Shown here piece after piece: positions 16,898 to 26,880 of a DNA stretch of 64,000 nt. The DNA is taken from contig JAHCAN010000003.1 in the NCBI GenBank assembly GCA_019634915.1, positions 62,001 to 126,000 of the forward strand, written 5' to 3'. The position numbers were made by a program, and so were the translations under genes. Below the pieces are notes generated by a model. The model had not been told where the DNA came from. It was given only the letters and a program-made list of their open reading frames with translations, and searched no databases. Each line of letters starts with the position of its first letter. The first letter of the stretch is position 1. This DNA comes from Steroidobacteraceae bacterium. GTDB lineage: Bacteria > Pseudomonadota > Gammaproteobacteria > Steroidobacterales > Steroidobacteraceae.

Positions 16898-18574
16898 TCA
16901 GCCCGGCGCGGCGGCCGCGGCGCGCTGCCGCTCCTCCTCGTAGAGCGCCAGCTTCGAGAGCTTGCCGACCGGCGTCTTCGGCAGCTCGGCGCGCAGCTCG
17001 AGCGCGCGCACCATCTCGTGGCGGCCGATGCGGCCCTCGAGGAAGGCCTGCAGCGCCGCGAGCGTCAGCGGCGCGGCGCCGTCCTTCAGCCGCACGAAGG
17101 CCTTCGGCGACTGGCCGCGATAGGCGTCGGCGATGCCGATCACGCACACCTCGGCGACGTCGGGATGCGCGTAGATCGCTTCTTCGATGATCGTCGGATA
17201 GACGTTGAAGCCGCCGCACAGCAGCATGTCCTTGCAGCGTTCGACGATGTACACATAGCCCGCCTCGTCGATGCGGGCGACGTCGCCGGTGCGAAACCAG
17301 CCGTCGGCACTCAGCGCGGCGGCGCTGGCGGCGGGACTGTTCCAGTAGCCGCGCATCACGTTCGGGCCGCGGATGCACAGCTCGCCGTGCTCGCCGGCCG
17401 CGAGTTCGCGTGACGGATCGTCCACCGCGACCACCTTCAGCTCGACCTGCGGCAGCGGCAGCCCGCAGGAGCCCGGTCGCGACTCGCCGTGGCGCGGCGA
17501 GAACGTGCCGGCCGCCGTCGTCTCGCTCATGCCCCAGCCGTCGGTGATCGCGACGCCGGTCAGTTGCCGGAACGGCCCGACGATTCCGGCCGGCAGCGGC
17601 GCGCCGCCCGAGCCGCAGTGCTTCAGCGATCCGAGGTCGATCGCATGCTCGCGCGCCCAGGCCGTGAGCGCGACGAACATCGTCGGCACGCCGAACAGCA
17701 CCGTGATGCGCTTGGCCGCGATGTCGCGCGCGACCGCCGCGACGTCGAACTTCGGATGCAATACCAGCTCGGCACCCATCGCGATGCCGAGGAACATCAC
17801 GAGCTCGGCATAGATGTGAAAGAGCGGCAGCACGAGCAGCATGCGCTCGGCACCCGGCAGCATCGAGGGCTGTTCGCCCTGCGTGGTCTCGACGCATTGC
17901 GCGGCGGCGGCCGTGATGTTGGCGTGTGTCAGCACCGCGCCCTTCGGCGTGCCGGTCGTGCCGCCGGTGTACTGCAGCACCGCGATCGCGCTCGCGGGGT
18001 CGTCGATGGTCTGAGGCGTATGGTGGCCGTCGTTGTCGATCAGCGTCATGAACGGCACGTGCGCGGCGTCGCGCGGCGGCTCGCACTGCGCCGGGATCGG
18101 CACGCCGGCGAAATCGGCGAGTCCGCCGACGACCAGCGTGCGCAGCCGCGTGGTCGCGAGCAGGCGCTCGGCGTTCGGGTACAGCGCCGCGAGGTCGAGC
18201 GTGATCAGCAGCTCGGCGCCGCTGTCCTCGATCTTGTGCGCGAGCGTCGTCGCGGCATCGAGCGGCGAGAGGTTGACGACCACCGCGCCCGCCAGCAGTG
18301 CGCCGAAGAACGCGAGCGGATACTGCGGGCAGTTCGGCAGATAGAGGCCGACGCGATCGCCGGGCCGCACGCCGAGCCGTTGCAGGCCCGCCGCGGTGCG
18401 CGCGGCGAGCGCGTGCAGTTCGCGATAGTCGATGCGGCGGCCGTAAAATTCGAGCGCCGGCCGGTCGGGCCAGCGCTGCGCCGCCTCGTCGAGGAGCCGC
18501 CAGGCCGGCGCGGGCGCGATCCCGAGGTCCCAGCGCACACCGGCGGGATACGAGCCGAGCCAGCGCGGCCCCAT
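16898..18574 (-). CDS. Long-chain acyl-CoA ligase (AMP-forming)
   Basis: 558 residues, normal FadD length. The ATP/AMP motif LQYTGGTTGTPKGAVLTH, the GWGMSETTAAG motif, and DGWFRTGDVARIDE followed by a C-terminal Lys region (PKTPVGKLSKLAL) show a complete ANL enzyme. It activates a carboxylic acid to its CoA thioester via an acyl-adenylate. Third gene of an operon after the FadJ-like and thiolase genes (3-base gap to thiolase), so it feeds the beta-oxidation enzymes encoded with it. Chain length or ring preference cannot be read from the sequence. Confidence 0.92.
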   Translation of the reverse strand: MGPRWLGSYPAGVRWDLGIAPAPAWRLLDEAAQRWPDRPALEFYGRRIDYRELHALAARTAAGLQRLGVRPGDRVGLYLPNCPQYPLAFFGALLAGAVVVNLSPLDAATTLAHKIEDSGAELLITLDLAALYPNAERLLATTRLRTLVVGGLADFAGVPIPAQCEPPRDAAHVPFMTLIDNDGHHTPQTIDDPASAIAVLQYTGGTTGTPKGAVLTHANITAAAAQCVETTQGEQPSMLPGAERMLLVLPLFHIYAELVMFLGIAMGAELVLHPKFDVAAVARDIAAKRITVLFGVPTMFVALTAWAREHAIDLGSLKHCGSGGAPLPAGIVGPFRQLTGVAITDGWGMSETTAAGTFSPRHGESRPGSCGLPLPQVELKVVAVDDPSRELAAGEHGELCIRGPNVMRGYWNSPAASAAALSADGWFRTGDVARIDEAGYVYIVERCKDMLLCGGFNVYPTIIEEAIYAHPDVAEVCVIGIADAYRGQSPKAFVRLKDGAAPLTLAALQAFLEGRIGRHEMVRALELRAELPKTPVGKLSKLALYEEERQRAAAAAPG

Positions 18575-18577
18575 CGG

Positions 18578-19756
18578 CTACACGACCTCGAACAGCCCCG
18601 CGGCGCCCATGCCGCCGCCGATGCACATCGTCGTGACGACGTACTTCACGCCGCGGCGCTTGCCCTCGATCAGCGCGTGGCCGACGAGACGCGTGCCGGA
18701 GACGCCATACGGATGCCCGACCGCGATCGCGCCGCCGTTGACGTTCAGCCGCTCGTCGGGGATGCCAAGCCGGTCGCGGCAGTACAGCACCTGCACCGCG
18801 AACGCCTCGTTCAGCTCCCACAGGCCGATGTCGTCGACGCCGAGGCCGGCGCGCTCGAGCAGGCGCGGCACCGCGAACACCGGGCCGATGCCCATCTCGT
18901 CGGGCTCGCAGCCGGCGATCGTGAAGCCGCGGAAGATGCCGAGCGGCGTGATGCCGCGCTTTTCGGCGAGCGTTGAGTCCATCACGACGCAGGCCGCTGC
19001 GCCGTCGGAGAACTGGCTCGCGTTGCCGGCCGCGATCACGCCGCCGGGCACCGCCGGGCGGATCTTCGCGACGCCCTCGTAGGTCGTGTCGGGCCGGATG
19101 CCCTCGTCCTTCGACACGGTGACCTCGCGCGTGCCCATCTGCCGCGTCTTCGGGTCGGCGTAAGCCGCGCTCACCGTGATCGGCACGATCTCGTCGTCGA
19201 AACGGCCCGCGGCCTGCGCGGCCGCCGCGCGCTGCTGGCTGCGCGCGCCGTACTCGTCCTGCCGCTCGCGGGAGATCGAATAGCGCTTCGCGACGATCTC
19301 GGCCGTCTGCAGCATCGGCAGGTACAGATCGGGCTTGTGCTCGAGCAGCCAGGGCTCGTGCAGCATGTGGCGGTTGACCTCGTTCTGCACGCAGGAGATC
19401 GACTCGACGCCGCCGGCGACGACGATCGGCGTCTTCTCGATGATCACGCGGCCGGCGGCCATCGCGATGCTCTGCAGGCCGGAGGAGCAGAAGCGGTTGA
19501 TCGTCGTGCCGCCGGTGGTCACCGGGCAGCCGGCGCGCAGCGCCGCCTGGCGCGCGATGTTGAGGCCGTCGGCGCCCTCGGGGTAGGCGCAGCCGAGCAG
19601 CACGTCCTCGACTTCGGCGGGGTCGACGCCGGCACGCGCGATCGCGTGCTTGACGACGTGGCCGCCGAGCGTGGCGCCGTGCGTGATGTTGAAGCCGCCG
19701 CGCCAGGACTTCGCGAGCGGCGTGCGGGCGATCGAAACGATTACGGCATCGGTCAT
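18578..19756 (-). CDS. Acetyl-CoA C-acyltransferase (thiolase)
   Basis: 392 residues. The nucleophile Cys90 lies in [15 protein letters not shown], the His in [14 protein letters not shown], and the second Cys in [10 protein letters not shown], so the catalytic triad is complete. It cleaves 3-ketoacyl-CoA with CoA to release acetyl-CoA, the last step of beta-oxidation. It lies 16 bases downstream of the FadJ-like gene and 3 bases upstream of the ligase gene. The start at 19756 gives the conserved [16 protein letters not shown]; an upstream extension to 19861 has no family similarity. Confidence 0.94.
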   Translation of the reverse strand: MTDAVIVSIARTPLAKSWRGGFNITHGATLGGHVVKHAIARAGVDPAEVEDVLLGCAYPEGADGLNIARQAALRAGCPVTTGGTTINRFCSSGLQSIAMAAGRVIIEKTPIVVAGGVESISCVQNEVNRHMLHEPWLLEHKPDLYLPMLQTAEIVAKRYSISRERQDEYGARSQQRAAAAQAAGRFDDEIVPITVSAAYADPKTRQMGTREVTVSKDEGIRPDTTYEGVAKIRPAVPGGVIAAGNASQFSDGAAACVVMDSTLAEKRGITPLGIFRGFTIAGCEPDEMGIGPVFAVPRLLERAGLGVDDIGLWELNEAFAVQVLYCRDRLGIPDERLNVNGGAIAVGHPYGVSGTRLVGHALIEGKRRGVKYVVTTMCIGGGMGAAGLFEVV

Positions 19757-19772
19757 GGAGGTTCCCCGGAAA

Positions 19773-21863
19773 TCAGTTGAAGGTCTTGCCGGCCGCAGCG
19801 AGCCTGGCGAGCGAGCGTGCGGGCTCCCAGGCCGACGGATCGCCGTGCGGGTTGCGCGCAAACTGCTTCATGCGCCTGACGACGACGTCGAGGCCCACGG
19901 TGTCGGCGTACAGCATCGGCCCGCCGCGATGTGCCGGGAACCCGTAGCCGTTCAGGTACACCATGTCGATGTCGGAGGCCCGCAGCGCGATGCCCTCCTC
20001 GAGGATCTTCGCGCCCTCGTTGACGAGTGCATAGACGATGCGGTCGACGATCTCCGCGTCGCTGATCTCGCGCCGCGCGACGCCGATCTCCTTCGAGTAC
20101 TCGATGATCATCTGCTCGACCGCCGCCGACGGCCGCGCGGTGCGGTCGCCCGGCTTGTAGTCGTACCAGCCCGCGCCGGTCTTCTGCCCGAAGCGGCCCT
20201 GCTCGCAGAGCCGGTCGGCGATGCGCGAGTACTTGAGCAGCGGCTTCTCGACGTAGCGGCGCTTCCTGATCGCCCAGCTGATGTCGTTGCCCGCGAGATC
20301 GCCGACCCGGAACGGCCCCATCGCGAAGCCGAACTTCTCCATCGCGGCATCGACCTGCTTCGGCAGCGCGCCTTCCTCGAGCAGGAAGCCGGTCTGGCGC
20401 ACCATCTGCTCGAGCATGCGGTTGCCGATGAAGCCGTCGCAGACGCCGGCGACGACCGCGATCTTCTTCATCGTCTTGCCGAGCTTCATCACGGTCGCGA
20501 GCACGTCGGGCGCGGTCTTCGCGCCGCGCACGACCTCGAGCAGGCGCATCACGTTCGCCGGGCTGAAGAAATGCGTGCCGACCACGTCGCCCGGGCGGCG
20601 CGTGAACGCGGCGATGCGATCGACGTCGAGCGTCGAGGTGTTGGTCGCGAGGATCGCGCCGGGCTTCATCACCGCGTCGAGCTTCTCGAACACGGCTTGC
20701 TTGACCGTGAGGTCCTCGAATACCGCCTCGATCACGATGTCGGCCTGCGCGATCGCGCCGTACTCGAGCACCGGGGTGATCAGCTTCAGGCGCGCATCGA
20801 CGTCGGCCTCGGTCATGCGCCCCTTCCTGACCGCGCCGCCGTAGTTGCGGCGGATCGTCTCGAGGCCGCGGTCGAGCGCCTCCTGCTTCATCTCGAGCAG
20901 CGTCACCGGAATGCCGGCGTTGATGAAGTTCATCGCGATGCCGCCGCCCATCGTGCCCGCGCCGATCACCGCGGCGGTGTTGATGGGCCGCGTCGGCGTC
21001 GTGTCCGGGATGTCGGGGATGCGCGCCGCGGCGCGCTCGCCGAGGAAGATGTGGCGCAAGGCTTTCGATTCCGGCGTCAGCAGCAGCTCCTGGAACAGGC
21101 GGCGCTCGACCGCCATGCCCTCGTCGAAGGGTCGCGTCGCGGCGGCGGTCACGGCCTCGACGCATTTGCGCGGCGCCGGATAGGGCCCGGCGACCGCATC
21201 GACGGTATTGCGCGCGAACATCAGGAAGCCCTCGGTGTTCGGGTGCTGCACGCGGACGTCGCGCAGCCGTTTCGGCGGCTGCTTCTTGCTGATCAGCTGC
21301 GTGGCGAATTCGAGCGCGCCGTCGCGCAGCTCGCCGTCGATGATCGCGTCGAACAGCGGCGTGCCGGCGAGCTTCTGCGCGGCGACGATGCTGCCCGAGG
21401 TGATCATGTTGAGCGCCGCCTCGAGGCCGAGCGCGCGCGGCAGCCGCTGCGTGCCACCGGCGCCCGGCAGCAGGCCGAGCTTGACCTCGGGCAGCGCGAT
21501 CTGCGCATCGGGGGCCGCGACGCGGTAGTGGCAGGCGAGCGCCAGCTCGAGGCCGCCGCCCATGCAGGCGCCGTGGATCGCGGCGATCACCGGCTTCGGG
21601 CTCGCTTCGAAGGCTTCGACCACGGTCAGCAGATGGGGCGGGGCGAGCGCCTTCGGCGTGTTGAACTCGCGGATATCGGCGCCGGCCGAGAAGGCATTGC
21701 CGGAGCCCATCAGCACGATCGCCTTGACGCCCCGCGCGGCGAGCGCCCGGTCGAGCGACTTCAGCAATCCTGCGCGCAGTGCCTGCCCGAGACCGTTGAC
21801 CGGCGGGCTCTCCATCGTGATCACCGCGACCCTGCCGTGCTTCCCGTAATTGCTCACAGCCAT
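19773..21863 (-). CDS. 3-hydroxyacyl-CoA dehydrogenase / enoyl-CoA hydratase, FadB/FadJ-like
   Basis: 696 residues, the size of bifunctional FadJ-type proteins. The N-terminal crotonase part (about 1-190) has [16 protein letters not shown] and [21 protein letters not shown], which form the CoA pocket and oxyanion hole. The dehydrogenase part begins near residue 295 with [21 protein letters not shown] (NAD site) and has [17 protein letters not shown] and [10 protein letters not shown]. It hydrates trans-2-enoyl-CoA and oxidises the 3-hydroxyacyl-CoA. First gene of the operon with thiolase and acyl-CoA ligase. The ATG at 21863 is chosen because the conserved sequence starts there; 37 upstream residues in frame look non-coding. 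Confidence 0.93.
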   Translation of the reverse strand: MAVSNYGKHGRVAVITMESPPVNGLGQALRAGLLKSLDRALAARGVKAIVLMGSGNAFSAGADIREFNTPKALAPPHLLTVVEAFEASPKPVIAAIHGACMGGGLELALACHYRVAAPDAQIALPEVKLGLLPGAGGTQRLPRALGLEAALNMITSGSIVAAQKLAGTPLFDAIIDGELRDGALEFATQLISKKQPPKRLRDVRVQHPNTEGFLMFARNTVDAVAGPYPAPRKCVEAVTAAATRPFDEGMAVERRLFQELLLTPESKALRHIFLGERAAARIPDIPDTTPTRPINTAAVIGAGTMGGGIAMNFINAGIPVTLLEMKQEALDRGLETIRRNYGGAVRKGRMTEADVDARLKLITPVLEYGAIAQADIVIEAVFEDLTVKQAVFEKLDAVMKPGAILATNTSTLDVDRIAAFTRRPGDVVGTHFFSPANVMRLLEVVRGAKTAPDVLATVMKLGKTMKKIAVVAGVCDGFIGNRMLEQMVRQTGFLLEEGALPKQVDAAMEKFGFAMGPFRVGDLAGNDISWAIRKRRYVEKPLLKYSRIADRLCEQGRFGQKTGAGWYDYKPGDRTARPSAAVEQMIIEYSKEIGVARREISDAEIVDRIVYALVNEGAKILEEGIALRASDIDMVYLNGYGFPAHRGGPMLYADTVGLDVVVRRMKQFARNPHGDPSAWEPARSLARLAAAGKTFN

Positions 21864-21944
21864 GCGCCCATGCTCCCGCGAATGATGTTGAGTAGTAGCC
21901 GCCCAGCCTATAGGTTGTCCCCCGCCGGTATCAAATTTCGGGGA

Positions 21945-21973
21945 TGCACATTCTGCATGATCAACCATGTGCA
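21945..21973. promoter_or_regulatory. Inverted repeat in the divergent beta-oxidation intergenic region
   Basis: TGCACAT and ATGTGCA are separated by 15 bases in the 186-base gap between the FadJ-like operon and the acyl-CoA dehydrogenase pair. The area is markedly AT-rich compared with the flanks. It is a candidate operator for a regulator of both units; no such regulator gene is adjacent. Confidence 0.35.
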
Positions 21974-22049
21974 ATATTTATTTGCCTGATTCCGCGCGCC
22001 CTTCTACCCTACACGGCGGCACAGTCGGGGGGCGTCGCGTCAGCGAGAC

Positions 22050-23195
22050 ATGAAATCGGGTTTCTCTGCTGAAGATGAAATATTTCGCGAGGAAGTTCGC
22101 GATTTCGTGCGGACCAGGTTGCCGTTGGAATTGCGCAACAAGGTCGTCGCCGGCGAGCACCTGACGAAGGAAGAGTATCTGCGCTGGCACCGCCTGTTGT
22201 TCGAGCGGGGCTGGATCGCGCCCAGCTGGCCCAGGGCGTTCGGCGGCTGCGAATGGAGCGCGGTGCGCCAGCACATCTTCGAAGAGGAATGCGGGCTCGC
22301 CGGCGCACCGGGAATCATGCCCTTCGGCATCCGCATGGTCGCGCCGGTGATCATGAAATTCGGCAGCGCCGCGCAGCAGCAGCGTTTCCTGCCGCGGATC
22401 CTGTCGGGCGAGGACTGGTGGTGCCAGGGCTATTCCGAGCCCGGCGCCGGTTCCGATCTCGCCTCGCTGCGCACCCGCGCCGAGCGGCGCGGCGGTCACT
22501 ATCTGGTCAACGGGCAGAAGACCTGGACCACGCTCGCGCACTACGCCGACTGGATCTTCTGCCTCGTGCGCACCGCGCGCGAAGGGCGCCCGCAGGAAGG
22601 CATCTCCTTCCTGCTGATCGACATGCGCTCGCCCGGCGTCACGGTGCGGCCGATCATCATGCTCGACGGCGGCCACGAGGTGAACGAGGTCTGGCTCGAG
22701 AACGTCGAGGTGCCCGTCGCGAACCTCGTCGGCGAAGAGAACAAGGGCTGGACCTACGCGAAGTACCTGCTCGGCCATGAACGCACCGGCAACGCCGGCA
22801 CCGGCTTCTGCCGCCGCTGGCTCGGTGAGCTGAAGGCGCTCGCGCGCCTGCAGGCCGGCAGCGACGGCCGCCCGCTCGCCGACGACTGGCGCTTCCGCGA
22901 CCGCATCACGCGGCTCGAGATCGAGCTGATGGCGCTCGAGGTAATGAACCTGCGCGTGTTGAAACTCGAGGAGGAGCGCCACGCACCGGGACCCGAGGCC
23001 TCGCTGCTGAAGATCATGGGCAGCGATCTGCAGCAGGCGCTCACCGAGCTGACGATGCGCGCGCTCGGCCACGACGGCGCGCGCGCGCCGCAGGCCGCGA
23101 CGGGCCGTTACTTCAATTTCAGGAAGGCGTCGATCTACGCCGGATCGAACGAGATCCAGCGCAACATCATCGCGCGCCACATCCTCGGGTTCTGA
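22050..23195 (+). CDS. Acyl-CoA dehydrogenase, FAD-anchoring partner of a pair
   Basis: 381 residues. Full acyl-CoA dehydrogenase fold: WCQGYSEPGAGSDLASLRT (FAD/substrate loop), LVNGQKTWTT, and the C-terminal YAGSNEIQRNIIARHILGF, which binds the FAD of the neighbouring subunit. It makes the alpha,beta double bond in an acyl-CoA. The next gene, 2 bases downstream, codes a second, shorter-ended family member, so the two probably assemble as an alpha2beta2 enzyme of the kind known for branched or sterol-derived acyl-CoAs. Divergent from the FadJ-like operon. Confidence 0.92.
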   Translation: MKSGFSAEDEIFREEVRDFVRTRLPLELRNKVVAGEHLTKEEYLRWHRLLFERGWIAPSWPRAFGGCEWSAVRQHIFEEECGLAGAPGIMPFGIRMVAPVIMKFGSAAQQQRFLPRILSGEDWWCQGYSEPGAGSDLASLRTRAERRGGHYLVNGQKTWTTLAHYADWIFCLVRTAREGRPQEGISFLLIDMRSPGVTVRPIIMLDGGHEVNEVWLENVEVPVANLVGEENKGWTYAKYLLGHERTGNAGTGFCRRWLGELKALARLQAGSDGRPLADDWRFRDRITRLEIELMALEVMNLRVLKLEEERHAPGPEASLLKIMGSDLQQALTELTMRALGHDGARAPQAATGRYFNFRKASIYAGSNEIQRNIIARHILGF

Positions 23196-23197
23196 CC

Positions 23198-24319
23198 GTG
23201 TTCACGCTCACCGACGAACAGCGACAGTTCCAGGAGAGCCTGCAGCGGCTGCTGCGCGACGGCTACGACTTCGACCGCCGGCGCGCGATCGCGGCGAGCG
23301 AGGCGGGCTGGAGCCGCGAGTACTGGGAGCAGCTTGCCGGGCTCGGCGTGCTCGCGCTGACGCTGCCGGAGGCGCACGATGGCTTCGGCGGCGGTGCGGT
23401 CGACACTTTCCTCGTGATGGAGGCCTGCGGCCGTGCGCTGCTGCTCGAGCCCTATCTCGCCACGGTCGTGATGGGCGCCGGGCTCGTCGCGCGCGCGGGC
23501 AGCGAGGCGCAGCGCGCGGCGATCCTGCCGGCGGTCGCGGCCGGCACGCGCCAGCTCGCGGTGGCCGTGTACGAGCCGGGGCGGCGCTACGCGCTCGATC
23601 CGCTCGTGACGACCGCGCAGCCGCTCGAGAGTGGCGGCTGGAGCCTTTCCGGCGCGAAGACACACGTGCTGAACGGCGGCTCGGCCGACGCGCTGATCGT
23701 CTCGGCGCGCACGCCGCGCGGCGTCTCGCTGCTGCGGGTCGATGCCGCGGCGGGCGGCGTGCAGCGCGAGAGCTACGCGATGTACGACGGGCAGCGCGCG
23801 GCGACGATCCGCTTCGATGCGGTGCGCATCGGTGCCGATGCGCTGCTCGGCGAAGAGGGCGCCGCCGCCGAGGCGATCGAATATGCGGTCGACGCGGCGA
23901 TCGCGGCGGTCTGCGCCGAAGCGGTCGGCGCGATGAGCGCGCTGCTCGAGACGACCGGCCAGTACCTGAAGACGCGCAAGCAGTTCGGCGTGCCGATCGG
24001 CAGCTTCCAGGTGCTGCAGCACCGGATGGCCGACATGCTGCTTGCGACCGAGCAGGCGCGCTCGATGGCGCAGCTCGCGGCGAGCCGCCTCGCCGATGCC
24101 ACGCGCGAGGAGCGCCGGCGCATCGTTTCGGCCGCCAAGGTCAAGGTCAGCGAAGCCGCGCGCTTCGTCGGGCAGGAGGCCGTGCAGCTGCACGGCGGCA
24201 TCGGCGTGACCGACGAGCTGCCGGCCAGTCATTACTTCAGGCGGTTGACGATGATCGAAGTAGCCTTCGGCGACGTCGACCATCATCTCGGCGCGCTCGG
24301 CGCGCTGCTGTTCGATTGA
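23198..24319 (+). CDS. Acyl-CoA dehydrogenase, partner subunit
   Basis: 373 residues from a GTG two bases after the previous stop. The family fold is clear (FTLTDEQRQFQESLQRLL at the start, RKQFGVPIGSFQVLQHRMAD, AVQLHGGIGVTDELPASHYFRR), but the last segment reads IEVAFGDVDHHLGALGALLFD and lacks the GSNEIQRN signature of its partner. That split is typical of heterotetrameric acyl-CoA dehydrogenases, where the two subunits share FAD and catalytic residues. Alone it is probably inactive. Confidence 0.9.
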   Translation: MFTLTDEQRQFQESLQRLLRDGYDFDRRRAIAASEAGWSREYWEQLAGLGVLALTLPEAHDGFGGGAVDTFLVMEACGRALLLEPYLATVVMGAGLVARAGSEAQRAAILPAVAAGTRQLAVAVYEPGRRYALDPLVTTAQPLESGGWSLSGAKTHVLNGGSADALIVSARTPRGVSLLRVDAAAGGVQRESYAMYDGQRAATIRFDAVRIGADALLGEEGAAAEAIEYAVDAAIAAVCAEAVGAMSALLETTGQYLKTRKQFGVPIGSFQVLQHRMADMLLATEQARSMAQLAASRLADATREERRRIVSAAKVKVSEAARFVGQEAVQLHGGIGVTDELPASHYFRRLTMIEVAFGDVDHHLGALGALLFD

Positions 24320-24343
24320 CGGAACTACCAGGGGGAGACAGCC

Positions 24344-26842
24344 ATGTGGTCACTGCGAGGGAACAGGCAAGCCATTGCGGCATGCGCGGTGGTTTCATTG
24401 TTGTGGGGCGGCGCCGCGGCCGCCCAGGGCGAGGACCAGGGGAGCGCTGCGAGCGGTCGCACGCTCGACGAGGTGCTGGTCACCGCGCAGAAGCGCGAGC
24501 AGAACGTGCAGGACGTGCCGATCGTCATCACGGCGATCTCCGGGCAGCTGCTGCAGGACACCGGCGTGCGCGACATCAAGGACCTGACGGTGCTGACCCC
24601 GGGCCTGATCGTCACCTCGACCGCCAACGAGTCGAGCACCACGGCGCGCATCCGCGGCATCGGCACCGTCGGTGACAACATCGGCCTCGAGTCCTCGGTC
24701 GGCGTCGTGATCGACGAGGTCTACCGGCCGCGCAACGGCGTGGGCTTCGGCGACCTCGGCGAGCTCGAGCGTATCGAGGTGCTGAAGGGCCCGCAGGGCA
24801 CACTGTTCGGCAAGAACACCTCGGCGGGCGTCATCAACGTGAAGACCGCGGCGCCGAAGTTCGACGTCGGCGCCAGTGCCGAGCTGACGGCCGGCGACTA
24901 CGGCGTGCTGGAGCAGTCGCTGTCGCTGACCGGACCGCTGGTCGGCGAGCAGCTGGCCGGGCGCATCTTTTTCGCCCACCGCGAGCACGACGGCTTCCTC
25001 GACGTCGGCAACGGCATCGGCCCGCGCGGCGCGACCGAGGACGTCGACCGCGACGTCAACACGGCGCGCGGCCAGCTGCTGTGGCGGCCGAACGATACCG
25101 TCGAGGCGCGGCTGATCGCCGACTGGTCGGAGCGCAACGAGCGCTGCTGCCTCGGCGTGCAGTACGTGACCGGCGCGACCGGCGCGGTCGTCAGCGCGCT
25201 CTCGGGCGGCGCGATCGCGGTGCCGGCCGATCCGTTCTCACGCCGCGCCTACGCCAACCGCGACACCAACCAGGACATCCGTGATCGCGGCGTGTCCCTG
25301 CAGCTCGACTGGGATCTCGCCGGCGGCACGACGCTGACCTCGGTGTCCGCGTGGCGTCACTGGGACATGGAGATCGGCCAGGACAGCGACTTCAGCGGGG
25401 CCGGCATCCTGTACCGCGATGCGAGCGGATACGCGAACACCTTCGAGACGCTGACGCAGGAACTGCGCCTCACCGGGCAGCACGGGCGGCTCAACTGGCT
25501 CGTCGGCGCGTTCTACTCGGACGAAGACCTCGATTCGATCAACTCGCTGAAGTACGACAGCCAGTTCGAGCCCTACGTGAGCCTGCTGCTGACGGGTGGC
25601 GCCTCCACGGCGCTGCTCAGCCCGCTGCTGGGCCGCGCGCCGGGCACCTCCTACACGCCCGGCTCCGGCTCGTACGACACCTATGCCCAGAGCTCGAAGA
25701 GCTGGGCGCTGTTCGCGAACAACAGCTTCGCGATCACCGACCAGCTCGAGTTCACGCTCGGTGTGCGCTACACCGACGAGGAGAAGAAACTCACCTCGAA
25801 CTACGACAACATCGGTGATGGCGTGGGCTGCGCCGCGGTGCGCGCACGCGCGCCGATCATGCCGCTGATCCTCGGCGCGGCCGGCATTCCGGCGGCCTCG
25901 CACGCCGCGATCATCGCGGGGCTCGGCTCGCTCGGCTGCCCGAACTTCAGCGATCCGCTGTACAACGACTTCACGCACTCGCAGAAGATCGACGAGGGCG
26001 AGTGGAGCGGCACGGCCAAGCTGGCCTACCGCTTCACCGACGACGTCATGGGCTATGCCTCATATGCGCGCGGCTACAAGGCGAGCGGCTTCAACCTCGA
26101 CCGCGAGCGCACGATCGGCGACCCCGCCGATCCGCCGCCCGTGACGCTCAATCCCTACGATCCGGATGTGGCGGTCCACACGGACACATCGTTCGCGCCC
26201 GAGGAGGTGGATTCCTGGGAGCTCGGCCTGAAGACGACCTGGGCGGGCAAGTCGCTGGCCCTCAATGCCGCCGCGTTCTACCAGGAATACACGGGCTTCC
26301 AGCTCAATACCTTCACCGGCACCGTGTTCGTCGTCGCGTCGATTCCCGAGGTCACCTCGCAGGGCGTCGACTTCGACTTCACCTGGTACACGCCGCTCGA
26401 GGGCCTCAACTTCCAGGGCGGCGTCACCTATGCCAAGACCGAGTACGGTCATTTCACGCCGGATTTCGCCAACGGCCAGCGCCTGCCGGGCGCGCAGATG
26501 TCGTTCGCACCCGAATGGTCGGGCAGCCTGGCGGCGACCTTCGAGCGGGCGCTCAGCCCGCGGCTCAAGTGGCGCATGAACGTCGGTGCGAAGTACATGT
26601 CCGACTTCAACACCGGCTCCGACCTGAATCCGACGAAGGAGCAGGACGCGTTCACGCTGGTCGATGCCCGCATCGGCATCGGCTCGCAGGATGACCGCTG
26701 GGCGCTCGAGCTGTGGAGCCGCAACGTGTTCGACGAGGAGTACATCCAGGTGGGCTTCGATGCGACGCTGCAGCCGGGCACCACCGACGCCTTCCTCGGC
26801 GATCCGCGCACCTGGGGCGCGACGTTCCGGCTGAAGTTCTGA
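24344..26842 (+). CDS. TonB-dependent outer-membrane receptor
   Basis: 832 residues. Signal peptide (ACAVVSLLWGGAAAAQ), TonB-box-like DEVLVTAQKRE, plug domain (DVPIVITAISGQLLQ, ARIRGIGTV, GVVIDEVYRPRNG, LERIEVLKGPQGTLFGKN, SAGVINVKTA), then a 22-strand barrel ending GATFRLKF with the terminal Phe needed for Bam insertion. The dehydrogenase genes lie 24 bases upstream, so the receptor probably imports the lipid-like substrate that this beta-oxidation block degrades. Subfamily resembles the large group of sphingomonad/steroid-degrader receptors, not siderophore receptors with known ligands. A hairpin terminator follows. Confidence 0.93.
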   Translation: MWSLRGNRQAIAACAVVSLLWGGAAAAQGEDQGSAASGRTLDEVLVTAQKREQNVQDVPIVITAISGQLLQDTGVRDIKDLTVLTPGLIVTSTANESSTTARIRGIGTVGDNIGLESSVGVVIDEVYRPRNGVGFGDLGELERIEVLKGPQGTLFGKNTSAGVINVKTAAPKFDVGASAELTAGDYGVLEQSLSLTGPLVGEQLAGRIFFAHREHDGFLDVGNGIGPRGATEDVDRDVNTARGQLLWRPNDTVEARLIADWSERNERCCLGVQYVTGATGAVVSALSGGAIAVPADPFSRRAYANRDTNQDIRDRGVSLQLDWDLAGGTTLTSVSAWRHWDMEIGQDSDFSGAGILYRDASGYANTFETLTQELRLTGQHGRLNWLVGAFYSDEDLDSINSLKYDSQFEPYVSLLLTGGASTALLSPLLGRAPGTSYTPGSGSYDTYAQSSKSWALFANNSFAITDQLEFTLGVRYTDEEKKLTSNYDNIGDGVGCAAVRARAPIMPLILGAAGIPAASHAAIIAGLGSLGCPNFSDPLYNDFTHSQKIDEGEWSGTAKLAYRFTDDVMGYASYARGYKASGFNLDRERTIGDPADPPPVTLNPYDPDVAVHTDTSFAPEEVDSWELGLKTTWAGKSLALNAAAFYQEYTGFQLNTFTGTVFVVASIPEVTSQGVDFDFTWYTPLEGLNFQGGVTYAKTEYGHFTPDFANGQRLPGAQMSFAPEWSGSLAATFERALSPRLKWRMNVGAKYMSDFNTGSDLNPTKEQDAFTLVDARIGIGSQDDRWALELWSRNVFDEEYIQVGFDATLQPGTTDAFLGDPRTWGATFRLKF

Positions 26843-26851
26843 GGCGGCGCC

Positions 26852-26880
26852 GACGGCGGCCGGCGATCCCGGCCGCCGTC
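26852..26880. terminator. Strong bidirectional hairpin terminator
   Basis: A perfect 12-base-pair stem (GACGGCGGCCGG with CCGGCCGCCGTC) around a 5-base loop, lying between the convergent receptor gene and the DUF2182 gene and touching the latter's stop codon. No U-rich tail is visible. Confidence 0.75.
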
